From positions 124,001-188,000 of the forward strand of contig NZ_CP115922.1 of NCBI RefSeq assembly GCF_040412085.2: DNA of 64,000 nt, read 5' to 3'. The position numbers and the translations under genes were made by a program. Below the pieces are notes generated by a model. That model had not been told where the DNA came from. It did no database searches and saw only the letters and a list, made by a program, of their open reading frames with translations. Shown piece after piece: positions 8,701 through 15,962 of this stretch (positions are counted from its first letter, which is position 1; every line of letters begins with the position of its first letter). This stretch comes from Vibrio sp. CB1-14 (GTDB taxonomy: Bacteria > Pseudomonadota > Gammaproteobacteria > Enterobacterales > Vibrionaceae).

Positions 8701-11218
8701 TGGCACCTTCAGTTGCAATAACTTGGCTTGCACCTGTCGTGTTAGTAACGTCATTGTAAGCCGGTAGCTCAGGCAAAGAGACCAGTTTGCTTTGAAGAAG
8801 AGTTAAATTGTTGCCCATGGCTTCGAGATTTTGCTCACCAATTTCTTTACCAAGAGATTTAAATTCTGTGGCCATGGATCCAAGCATGTGGATTCGTTTA
8901 TCAAAATCTGGTTCATTAGCAAACTTTTGCTGTCTTCTTGCGACTGATTCCTTCCACACTTCCGCTGAGGCCATGTCTCTGTTGCCGTCAAAATACTTCG
9001 CTCTCTCAGTGATAGCGCGGGTCAGATCATTAGAAGATAAACCAGTAGTGTTATTGTTCATTAGGAACTTTTCCATTCTTCCGCCACTGTAAGCTGCCGC
9101 ACTTAAGTTGGTTGGAGCATTAATTGTCATACCTCTCGTAGCACCAAGCGTCTGATTGTTAAGCTCCATGCGCTGCTTACTCTCAGAATAGCTTTCACCC
9201 GCTTGCCACATCTTCGCAAACGCACTGTTGTCATTGTGGTTGCTTGAAAAAGCTTTTCTAAGCTCTGCGACGCTGGATACTTGGAAGTCGCTGCCGGAGT
9301 TTTTCATCTCCTGATTGGTGGCTTGAATTGCTTTTTGCATCGACTCTTTTTCGTCTTTGCTTAGCGTCATGTTGGATTCTGCACCAAATACACCGCCTTT
9401 ACCTCTCGCGCCAAAGCCAGCTTTAGCAACTACCTTCTGCGCTTCGTCATAGGACAAATTGTTTTGGTGAGCATATTGTCGAGTGAGCGCGTGCTGAAAT
9501 TGACTTGCTTCAGAGTAGTTTGCACGTTCCCCACTTGCGCTAGACCCGCTTAGTGTGCTTGAACGAACATGCGCAAGTGCTTGCTGATATGAGGTGCTGA
9601 ACTGTTGTTGGGACGACATCATTGCGCTACTCAACGCTTGCTGACTGCTATTGATTGAAGAACTGATTCCCGCAACACCACTCATGTTGGTCATACCAAT
9701 ATCGCTCAGACCTGATGTTGTACGAACAGTTTCACCGTTTTGTCGAGTAAACGAATCTAGACCAACTTTGAAGGAGCCTGACGCAACATTTGGAGCTAAT
9801 TGCGGCGCAAGTGGAGCTGCGTTCACACCACCCCCTCCGAGGCGATTGGCCATAGAAACCATGGCGTACTCGCCTCCTTTAAGCATGATGAAAGCGAGTA
9901 GTGGTATGAAGGTGTACATCATGGAAGCATTAGCAACGTAACTCGAAGCTGTTGTGTAGAAGGTATTTAGTCCACCAATACTAAAGGCATCGCCGGAGCT
10001 TAAGGATGCCGTTTGAAATTGGTGCCTTTGGATAGACCAATCTAAATAGAAATCAATTAGGGCTGCAACGACCGGATAGAGCCCCACCAACAGTAGTATT
10101 TTGACAAATCCAGTGGCAGTTTTTAATCCACCTCCAAATACAATCATGAAGGAAGCCAAAGGCGTACAGAACCAAGCAAAAACCTCCATTATGGTTATCA
10201 GAGCAGGAGCCATTTCTAGCCATAGTTGTCTCATGCTTGATTGTTCAACGATACGTTTAGACTTTGCTTGAAACTCTTGATAGTCAGCAAGATAGTACTG
10301 GAAACCCTCATCTTCAGTACGCAGTTGTGCATTCTTGTAGTGATGGTACGCAATGAAATTATTAGTGACAATGTCACGTGTTTCTAAAGATTGAATACCT
10401 AGTTGAATGATTGCATTGTCTACTTCTTCTTCACTAAGGCCAGTGAGTGAAAGCTGACTAAGAATTGCTTGATAGTAACCAGTGGATGCGTTGCTAAGTT
10501 CATTTGCAATTAGGGTGTATGCGCTTTGGCAAGTTACCGTCCGGAAACTGTCGGTATTGATTTTTACTTGCGTGAACCATGCTGTGGCATCGACTTTTAG
10601 TTCTGTAAGTGGTGTAGATGACTTATACAAACTACCGATATCGGCTTGGGTTATTCCAGGATAGTTCATCCGCAGATCTTCGTAATAGCAATCATTAATG
10701 TAGTTATCAAATGACGCAGAAAGGTCGGTACGAAGACCGGACCCGATAGCTCGATAGGGTTCAGACCGACCACCCACGCCCTCGAGCTTTGTCACGACGC
10801 GAAGCGCATCAAGTTGACCGCCCTCCGCTTGTCGAGGTGATACAAATAAGTCTTCTAGCGTATCTAGAAATGCGTATGGTAATCCTGTTGCAACAGAGCC
10901 ACCAATAGCAATAGCAGCAGGCATTTGAGGGTAATACGCGACATCTCCCGTTTTGGGATGCTCTAGAATCACATCGATTCGTGGAACAAATGTAATAAGC
11001 CAAAAAATATAGCCTGTTATCAGCATTTTGAAGTCAGGGAATCCTCTATCAAAGATCCCTTGTAGTGCACCAGTGAAAAACGAGAGTACAAGTGCAACAC
11101 CGAGCATCGCATTCGGGACACCGAATTCACCCGTATCAACATCGAAAGCCATTTGCAGAGCTCTGAAAGCAAGAGAGGTAAAATCAAAGTTACCTAGCGT
11201 GTAAATCGTCAGTTCCAT
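5708..11218 (-). CDS. traG: TraG-like mating-pair formation/stabilisation protein, very long
   Basis: The N-terminal quarter carries the TraG_N-type membrane part: hydrophobic segments near residues 38-55, 65-80, 345-400 and 430-450. A Ser/Gln/Asn-rich periplasmic region follows. In the F system TraG works in pilus assembly and mating-pair stabilisation and pairs with TraH. At 1,836 residues this is about twice F TraG (around 940). The extra length is largely a Pro/Ser/Thr/Glu-rich tail (about residues 1250-1750) with repeated blocks (ELKGSTNVA..., SLANVDTGK...) and a run of seven EPS tripeptides. It starts 9 bases after traH and is co-oriented with it. Confidence 0.9.
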   Translation of the reverse strand: MELTIYTLGNFDFTSLAFRALQMAFDVDTGEFGVPNAMLGVALVLSFFTGALQGIFDRGFPDFKMLITGYIFWLITFVPRIDVILEHPKTGDVAYYPQMPAAIAIGGSVATGLPYAFLDTLEDLFVSPRQAEGGQLDALRVVTKLEGVGGRSEPYRAIGSGLRTDLSASFDNYINDCYYEDLRMNYPGITQADIGSLYKSSTPLTELKVDATAWFTQVKINTDSFRTVTCQSAYTLIANELSNASTGYYQAILSQLSLTGLSEEEVDNAIIQLGIQSLETRDIVTNNFIAYHHYKNAQLRTEDEGFQYYLADYQEFQAKSKRIVEQSSMRQLWLEMAPALITIMEVFAWFCTPLASFMIVFGGGLKTATGFVKILLLVGLYPVVAALIDFYLDWSIQRHQFQTASLSSGDAFSIGGLNTFYTTASSYVANASMMYTFIPLLAFIMLKGGEYAMVSMANRLGGGGVNAAPLAPQLAPNVASGSFKVGLDSFTRQNGETVRTTSGLSDIGMTNMSGVAGISSSINSSQQALSSAMMSSQQQFSTSYQQALAHVRSSTLSGSSASGERANYSEASQFQHALTRQYAHQNNLSYDEAQKVVAKAGFGARGKGGVFGAESNMTLSKDEKESMQKAIQATNQEMKNSGSDFQVSSVAELRKAFSSNHNDNSAFAKMWQAGESYSESKQRMELNNQTLGATRGMTINAPTNLSAAAYSGGRMEKFLMNNNTTGLSSNDLTRAITERAKYFDGNRDMASAEVWKESVARRQQKFANEPDFDKRIHMLGSMATEFKSLGKEIGEQNLEAMGNNLTLLQSKLVSLPELPAYNDVTNTTGASQVIATEGANVGNAVTSTVNAQSPERTYEEGKQVVAKARATNEAKAKDQHIENATLTKKHSATVNDAVGNGPDQLNHQFIKQTLGSVIQAAHDFIPLSNSGIALEAANNGLRNFGTLSSFAKKALDTGLSNISFDKGEGFIANQGSVWTSPAVNYQNSQARTEFATFAAMSMPGQDGKSMLDHALVSNGNLDDNNIKKINEFQTRVRDLVADNPTFAKEVSGLQTGLYTPEQYRDYISYKAHGRSSMNEENLGNVMHVSSALGDNSTNESASKFVTSKFSEAGQAMHDYFNERPYARVSGETSSGRSQAVQQLEDPSYSVDFSRPIENNSKSQSETAIYNGQNAKLKSLVEHGSIKSEDAELVRQSQSLATNIPPEQLAKVENLAAQHNIQLSNAQRERIYASKETESPQPQQFSGRWVTPTTEKAAPTSTVKQPSSPTSETDTSTASKGEVQQDDKGRLAPTKQVAVDPQYSSDSSPVGRALPDKPTNKVATSLPEVITQHTTGDSAERKVASRSDNTTSASNVIAPPSEANSPASESTTAPNSLAKVDAGKSESAPAASELKGSTNVAGAQALSEPSSTKSVDVSQPQSNSNGAQTFAGVVSQPGSSPSAQNVSSPTPDANSPASESTTVPNSLANVDTGKPAPTGTELKGSTNVASTQAPSEPSEPSEPSEPSEPSEPSEPSSTKSVDVGQPQAGNNGAQTFAGIVSQTGSSSSAPNVNSPAPEAKSPAPESTTAPDSLANVDTVKPEPGPTGTELKGSTNVASTQAVSEFSPTRATEEVQPLPSNVSNEPSSDLIPTSETVAQTTSRSSEETPYISQDIKDLQGSDGAELVTTRNNVDFANQESPSQGVASEALIPAQPIADITVNDAAQETAVRDLEQRGTLTQNQVALVLSSQDSGANITSSDWKEIQFLSDRYGFALTDYQRSNIANEQLPSDDTRSTLSSSEPLSTGNSTLSTTEALISPPSALDGSLDMFDVQGRLDNITFDGTESPLDIDSDVKKS
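6418..7056 (-). repeat. Three imperfect long repeats in the traG tail
   Basis: The segment around GACGTTGGTAGAGCC recurs near 6438, 6760 and 7021, and with it the coding blocks for ELKGSTNVA, QTFAG.VSQ and SLANVD. Units are about 265-320 bases and diverged, so the protein tail grew by duplication of roughly 100-residue blocks. Confidence 0.75.
6674..6745 (-). repeat. 9-bp microsatellite inside traG (7 perfect copies)
   Basis: GCTAGGTTC is repeated seven times in register (6674-6736), followed by a degenerate eighth copy. It encodes tandem Glu-Pro-Ser. Because the unit is 9 bp, copy-number change keeps the frame. Confidence 0.95.
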
Positions 11219-11227
11219 TGTGCGCTC

Positions 11228-12637
11228 CTAGAGAATCCATGGCATTTCTATTGACCACTTACGAATAAGTTCACGTGCTGCCTTGGCAGAATCAGATTCG
11301 CGTCGGGTTGATATTTCGCTGGTTAAGCTATCCATCTGTTTGTCGATGTCTGAAATCGCCTCTTTGATAAACTCAGCTTGCGTTAGATGGCTGTTCTTTA
11401 TGGTGAAATGAGTAGCCATGAGATCTCTTCGAAGCTCATCTCCAAGGTGTTGTGCAAAGCGATAAGCGATTTCGTCAGACAGATAAGCCACCATGCCGTT
11501 AACTTGTTTAATGTCATAACCTCGAAGAGCAAGACGTCTAAAGACTTCGTAAACGTTGAACGGACTGCTGATAAACAAAGATTGCTGTGCACTGGTGATT
11601 TGATTGTTAGGGCTTCGGCCACCAGTACGAATAGCAGAAAGGAGGTTGTTTGCACTAGGTTGCTCACAATTGTCGTCCTGAGCACCTGTAATTATTTGGC
11701 AAACATGCATTGCAAGTGAGACCCAGTTAGGCATTGGTTGTTCAGAAATTTCAAAGCACTTTGAGTCACTTGGGTTAACACATTTTATATAACTGAAGTC
11801 TTTTTCCCTTCCGAACGCCAAGTCTTTTAACGTAAAGCGCGAAGAAATGGTCTTAGAGCCCAATTCACTAGAATCGGAGAATTCAAAGATCTTTGCACCC
11901 ACGAGACTTTGCATAATTTCTTCGTATTTCCAACCATGGGTAGTTTGAATGGTTGATACATTTGCGAGATCCATCGAAACATAGATGATATTGCCAAAGT
12001 ACTCAGAGCTCCCTGGATCAAAGCTTCCAGATGGTTCAATGTCATTCAAAATAGTCGCTAGACTTTTGCCGGGCAGACTGGAAAACCACTCACCTGTATC
12101 TGAGACCCCTTCATTAACTGCGGACATCCAAGTGTTGTTTCTAATCTTCTCAGAAATGCCAAAGTTGTCGTTAGCCCACCTCGCCATCGCTTGACCAGAT
12201 TGACATGAGTCTTTGAAGAATTTATTCCATTCATCGAGCTTTTCTTTTAGTGCTTGCATAAGAGAGCTACATTGAGCACACAAGCTGTCTACAGCTAGCA
12301 TAAACGCATAAGAGCCTGTACCCGCGGCAATCTGACGCATTGAGTTTTGTAGCTGGCCGCCTAAATCCCGAATCATACTGAATGCTCCCATCTGAATGTC
12401 GATTCCATTACAACCTGCAGCAAGTGAGGGGGGTTGAAATCGCATCAAGTTCTGGGTGGAGGTTTTGAAGCGCATATTGTAGGAACCAAAAACGACGCCA
12501 CGACGCTGTTGTGTCTCTACACTGGTAACGCCATGGCTCACTTCATAGGCGTCGAATAAGTCTGCGAGAGGTGTGGCTGAAGTGTGCCAAGAACAGACAC
12601 TAAGAGAACAAAAAAGAATCAACAGTGAAAGCTTCAT
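11228..12637 (-). CDS. traH: TraH-like mating-pair formation protein
   Basis: It has 469 residues, the usual size for F TraH (about 458). A signal peptide (about residues 1-21) precedes a Cys-containing body: AGCNGIDIQMGAFS, then LCAQCSSLM near residue 118, then further Cys pairs. The early conserved text GCNGIDI...GAFS is characteristic of TraH, an outer-membrane-associated partner of TraF/TraW in pilus extension. It overlaps the upstream 140-residue gene by one base (TAATG) and is followed 9 bases later by traG, making a three-gene operon. Confidence 0.9.
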   Translation of the reverse strand: MKLSLLILFCSLSVCSWHTSATPLADLFDAYEVSHGVTSVETQQRRGVVFGSYNMRFKTSTQNLMRFQPPSLAAGCNGIDIQMGAFSMIRDLGGQLQNSMRQIAAGTGSYAFMLAVDSLCAQCSSLMQALKEKLDEWNKFFKDSCQSGQAMARWANDNFGISEKIRNNTWMSAVNEGVSDTGEWFSSLPGKSLATILNDIEPSGSFDPGSSEYFGNIIYVSMDLANVSTIQTTHGWKYEEIMQSLVGAKIFEFSDSSELGSKTISSRFTLKDLAFGREKDFSYIKCVNPSDSKCFEISEQPMPNWVSLAMHVCQIITGAQDDNCEQPSANNLLSAIRTGGRSPNNQITSAQQSLFISSPFNVYEVFRRLALRGYDIKQVNGMVAYLSDEIAYRFAQHLGDELRRDLMATHFTIKNSHLTQAEFIKEAISDIDKQMDSLTSEISTRRESDSAKAARELIRKWSIEMPWIL

Positions 12638-13059
12638 TAGAACTCTCCTTCTACTACTTCTGGCAGTGGGATATGGACATGAACTTGACGGATAGTCTCT
12701 GTCGAATCTGACGTGATGAAATCCTCATAGAATTTTTGGTAGCTGGGTTCCATAGCGCTTTTATCGGCTAAGTAGAATTGAATGAACTCATAGCTACTGT
12801 CTTCTACAAGTGAATAGAGTCGAACAGATAGAGGGTCTTCTTTGACTAGAGCTCGATATCGAAGCGTAGGTAGAACTGCAGCGTAGTAACGCATAATGAC
12901 AGGCATCACGTTCTCGTCAGAAGATTCGATTTCAGTGATGAGCGTATTGACCTTTTCGATATCGATAGTTGCAGCTGGGATCGAATCGAAAGGGGAAGCC
13001 ATCACATATGGCGATGTACTGACAAGTGCGGCCAGAGTCGTTGTTACCCAGATTTTCAT
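12637..13059 (-). CDS. Small periplasmic protein, first gene of the traH-traG operon
   Basis: It has 140 residues with a signal peptide (MKIWVTTTLAALVSTSPYVMA). No family is recognised. It lies directly downstream of the 17-bp box at 13123-13139 (63 bases between box and start) and couples to traH through a one-base overlap. An accessory assembly role in transfer is plausible. Confidence 0.7.
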   Translation of the reverse strand: MKIWVTTTLAALVSTSPYVMASPFDSIPAATIDIEKVNTLITEIESSDENVMPVIMRYYAAVLPTLRYRALVKEDPLSVRLYSLVEDSSYEFIQFYLADKSAMEPSYQKFYEDFITSDSTETIRQVHVHIPLPEVVEGEF

Positions 13060-13122
13060 AGTTCAATCCATCATGCTTGAAAATTGAACCAAGCATGGCA
13101 GATTGATGACGTCGTTTTTCTG

Positions 13123-13139
13123 ATTAAGCAGCCCAAATG
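13123..13139 (-). promoter_or_regulatory. Copy 2 of the 17-bp plasmid box, upstream of the traH/traG operon
   Basis: The plus-strand text is ATTAAGCAGCCCAAATG; read toward the operon it is CATTTGGGCTGCTTAAT. It ends 63 bases before the start codon at 13059. It matches the box before the relaxase operon (19144) at 16 of 17 bases and has the same orientation relative to its gene. Confidence 0.7.
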
Positions 13140-13181
13140 ATGTGATTAAGAAATAGGCTTCAGTCTCAATGCAGTCTTTTG

Positions 13182-14114
13182 TTATTCGTTGGGTAGTAAA
13201 ATCTGATTGAAGTACGCCGCATCTGTAGCCATTCGTTCGGCATCTGGAATTTGGTCGTTTGGGATCTGATAGCGGTTAGTTCTTTGGGTCTTGGCAACAC
13301 TGTTGAACTCAGTATCCGTTATCAAGTCTGCCGTTTTAGATTGTTGAAAAATTAGCTCTTCGATTTCACTTACAGTGTGTAGCCCCTGAGTGATTGGGAT
13401 GACAAACTCACCGTCATAGGTGACTAAGAACAGAGCGGGAACACGTGCCACCTTTAATTGCTTATGCTTTTGTCCCATATCAAACGTATAGTTTGGATAT
13501 AGTCCTGAGACTAAGCCAGGTCCATCAATACTTATTGCTTGAATATCAAGTCCACCATACTCAAGATGTTTTAGCAGCGGTGCTTGTCTGTTGCAAAGTT
13601 CACAGTCACTTTCAAAAAAGAACCATAAGCCTGCCTTTTTGCCGATTTCTTCTAGTAGGGTAGCTCTATTTGCATTCTGTTGGGCATTAAATGCACCAAT
13701 AGCAAAGCTTGTAGCAGGCCGTGCGAGCGATTCATTGAGAAGAGGGGTGTTGATAGAGTCTTGGATGAACGCATCGCTAAATTCCGTCGACTTGTCCATG
13801 ATCACGCGTTGGAGGAGGCGAACTCTTCGGATGTTTTCTGGTGTTGGGGAATCTATAGCAGCATCGCGAAACTTAGGCCATTGTTCCCGGATCCATGCTG
13901 AGCTGAGAGGGGCGGGCGCTGATGGTTGCATAGGTGTTGAAGTAATTGGTGTAGTGCTCTCTTGAATAGGAGGCTCTTCTTTTTCCGGTTTAGGTGGATC
14001 CTCATCATAAAAGTGCCACCCAGACGGTGCATCATCAGAGCGCGAAATATAGTCCCCAGTGGTAGATAAACATTGAAACGGCAGTAGTACTGCAAGAATA
14101 ATAATTGGTCTCAT
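13182..14114 (-). CDS. traF: TraF-like conjugal pilus assembly protein (thioredoxin-like)
   Basis: The signal peptide is followed by GWHFYDEDP, the aromatic N-terminal motif seen in F-type TraF. A Pro-rich linker and a thioredoxin-like C-terminal domain follow. Cys171-Glu-Leu-Cys174 (WFFFESDCELCNRQAPLL) is in the CXXC position. Many TraF proteins have lost these cysteines, so disulfide chemistry may be retained here. Its ATG overlaps the stop of the FlhC-like gene (ATGA), so traF is translationally coupled to the regulator pair and not to traH/traG, which have their own promoter region. Confidence 0.88.
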   Translation of the reverse strand: MRPIIILAVLLPFQCLSTTGDYISRSDDAPSGWHFYDEDPPKPEKEEPPIQESTTPITSTPMQPSAPAPLSSAWIREQWPKFRDAAIDSPTPENIRRVRLLQRVIMDKSTEFSDAFIQDSINTPLLNESLARPATSFAIGAFNAQQNANRATLLEEIGKKAGLWFFFESDCELCNRQAPLLKHLEYGGLDIQAISIDGPGLVSGLYPNYTFDMGQKHKQLKVARVPALFLVTYDGEFVIPITQGLHTVSEIEELIFQQSKTADLITDTEFNSVAKTQRTNRYQIPNDQIPDAERMATDAAYFNQILLPNE

Positions 14115-14644
14115 AAGCCACTCTCTCTATTACGACTGCCGCAGAATGGACATACTGTCAGATCTTTCTCAAACTTCACGATGTAAAGACAATGGCATTC
14201 TCGACTCTGGCACTTCACCATCTTGAGAGAGTGCTCCCGTATTTTGAGAAGAACGCTTAGTGCGCGGTTGATGTCGAGATGGTCACGGCAGGATTGGTGA
14301 TCATAGGTAACAGACAAAACTTGGTAGCTTTCAAGAAACGCTTTCGGATCTATAGGCTTTTCAATATCGGGGTCTTTAGTTAGTAAGGTGTAGGTTTGAT
14401 AGAAAGCTGCAGTCAATTGGTATGCTTCAAGATTACTGAACTCAAGGAAGCTGCTGACTTTCCCTGAACGAGTTAAGGGCACGGTGCGCTCTTTCCGACG
14501 TTCATCAATTTCATTTCTCACATTCAATGAACAGGAATTGAAAAGGTTTTGTATAGTTAATCGAGTCGCACCGAGGGTGGCGAGCTCAAGAGCGGTCTTG
14601 TTTGATTCAAAGTGGTTACGTGTAGAGGTCGATAGCAAGTCCAT
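14111..14644 (-). CDS. FlhC-like transcriptional activator (SetC/AcaC type)
   Basis: The start at 14644 (GGAGGCAATT-ATG) gives 177 residues; the upstream GTG frame is less likely. The N-terminal stretch TALELATLGATRLTIQNLF aligns by eye with the FlhC start (AMELITLGARLQML). The C-terminus has a zinc-type cysteine set: C145, C150/C152, and C165-x2-C168. FlhC proteins of about 190 residues with four zinc-binding Cys act with FlhD as heteromultimeric activators. Homologues in SXT-type elements and IncC plasmids are master activators of transfer. The FlhD-like gene is immediately upstream, in the same D-then-C order. Confidence 0.75.
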   Translation of the reverse strand: MDLLSTSTRNHFESNKTALELATLGATRLTIQNLFNSCSLNVRNEIDERRKERTVPLTRSGKVSSFLEFSNLEAYQLTAAFYQTYTLLTKDPDIEKPIDPKAFLESYQVLSVTYDHQSCRDHLDINRALSVLLKIREHSLKMVKCQSRECHCLYIVKFEKDLTVCPFCGSRNRESGL

Positions 14645-14702
14645 AATTGCCTCCGATAACGTGTTACTTAAAGACCTCACGAGTAGGTGAGGTCATTGGA
14701 GG

Positions 14703-15302
14703 TCAAATTGCTGCAATAAATGACGATGTTTGTACAGCGTGACGACAAAGAAACGACTGCAACAAAGCCTTGCGATCTTGATGCTCTACAGCGGCAATTA
14801 AGTCGTCCCCGCACCGAAGTGTAAATGGAATAAAGCCATGGTCAATGCAACGAAGAATCTCTGTCGTAGAGAGAGAGGCAAGGGCTGTAATGTCCTTTCT
14901 AGAACAGTACAAAAGCGCACGCAAGTTATCCGGATGCTCTTTAGCAAGCTTGCTTAGTTCAATGAGGATTGGAGTTGCTACGCAGTGCATTACGTGTATT
15001 GTTGAATTGAATTTTTTACATTGATTATGTAGGCGATAGGTTTCAAGGTAGTCGGAAAAGTCATCTTTTCGACATGCGTCCACGAAAGCTTCTATGCCCG
15101 AGCGGTGGCGTATATTGGTCTTGATAAATTCAAGAGGACAATTCACACCACGCAAGAAATCACTTAGCTGCTGAGGGTCTAGTTTGCGAAATTTTTCAGC
15201 ATTAAAATGCACGAAAAAATTGTTTGAAGTGTCGCGAAGACTGTGTGAGTGAGCCGTAAGAACCAAGTTTCTTGATAGCTCAGAAAACTGACGTAATCTC
15301 AT
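14703..15302 (-). CDS. FlhD-like activator subunit, apparently with two FlhD-type halves
   Basis: It has 199 residues, versus about 116 for FlhD. Residues about 110-175 (IELSKLAKEHPDNLRALLYCSRKD..LASLSTTEILRCIDHGFIPFTLRCGDDLIAAVEH) follow the FlhD pattern (INEEMATTLAALTLPQMVKLAE...FRFD). Residues about 8-65 (ELSRNLVLTAHSHSLRDTSNNFFVHFNAEKFRKLDPQQLSDFLRG) repeat the same pattern more weakly. The resemblance is from reading, not alignment scores. A strong start lies behind TCGGAGAATAATT. With the next gene it would form the plasmid's FlhDC-like activator. Confidence 0.6.
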   Translation of the reverse strand: MRLRQFSELSRNLVLTAHSHSLRDTSNNFFVHFNAEKFRKLDPQQLSDFLRGVNCPLEFIKTNIRHRSGIEAFVDACRKDDFSDYLETYRLHNQCKKFNSTIHVMHCVATPILIELSKLAKEHPDNLRALLYCSRKDITALASLSTTEILRCIDHGFIPFTLRCGDDLIAAVEHQDRKALLQSFLCRHAVQTSSFIAAI

Positions 15303-15319
15303 AATTATTCTCCGATATA

Positions 15320-15420
15320 AAAACTTTTTTGCCCAAAAAAGTTTTGGTGGAAAGCCGCCCTGGCTTTCCGGCTTGATCTAACTTCCTAGTCAGATCGGAG
15401 TGCAAATTTCCTATTTGCAC
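15320..15420 (-). promoter_or_regulatory. Array of four hairpins in the leader of the FlhDC-like operon
   Basis: Four adjacent stem-loops lie at 15320-15345 (11-bp stem, 4-base loop), 15349-15369 (8 bp, 5-base loop), 15375-15396 (8 bp with one mismatch, 4-base loop) and 15400-15420 (8 bp, 5-base loop). On the transcribed minus strand the loops read GGGC, AGGGC, AGGA and AGGAA. GGA in hairpin loops is the hallmark of CsrA/RsmA sites, and E. coli flhDC mRNA is a CsrA target. The A/T-rich first hairpin could instead be a terminator or attenuator. Confidence 0.6.
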
Positions 15421-15500
15421 AGCAAGAGTATTGTTTGCAAAGTAATCGATTTCAAGGTTGAAAAAATTAAGTGTTGCAATTTGTCAAATCTAAACTTGTT

Positions 15501-15962
15501 TCAATTCTGAGACTTATCTGTACTTTCTACCATTAATTCTTCTTCCATGAACATCAGGTTATCAAGAAGGGAATTACTATGGTTATCGATGGGCTCGTTT
15601 ATTGCACTAGAATCATCGACATTGGTAGAAGTCTCTGAATATTGCGCAGCTTGGTCTTCTTCAGCCATGAAATAACCAAAAGCGTAACAAATCTCTTCCA
15701 AAGCCCGAGTCGGCGACTGGGAGGCCGAAAGATAAGCCGAAAGCTCTGGGTAGATCTCGCTTACTGAGAGTCGAATCTCCACCACTGGAAGCTTAAGTCG
15801 CCTACCTTCTAAAGCGTATAAATCGACGGTGGATACGCCTTTGGCTTTAACAAACGCATTAAGCCCACCAAGTAAAAGCTTTCGCAAAGCTCTAGCTTCG
15901 AAGTTTTGATAAGACTCCGGGATCGCTGCGTGAGAGCAACGAATATTATGCCGGCTCGTCAT
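15501..15962 (-). CDS. Probable ParR-like adaptor of the ParM partition system
   Basis: The start at 15962 overlaps the end of parM by 17 bases and gives 153 residues; the longer frame to 16037 lies inside parM. The N-terminal half (NFEARALRKLLLGGLNAFVKAKG...LKLPVVEIRLSVSEIYPELSAYL) is basic and helical, and the C-terminus is acidic. Size, composition and position after a ParM ATPase fit a centromere-binding adaptor, but sequence alone does not name the family. There is no other candidate ParR nearby. Confidence 0.55.
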   Translation of the reverse strand: MTSRHNIRCSHAAIPESYQNFEARALRKLLLGGLNAFVKAKGVSTVDLYALEGRRLKLPVVEIRLSVSEIYPELSAYLSASQSPTRALEEICYAFGYFMAEEDQAAQYSETSTNVDDSSAINEPIDNHSNSLLDNLMFMEEELMVESTDKSQN

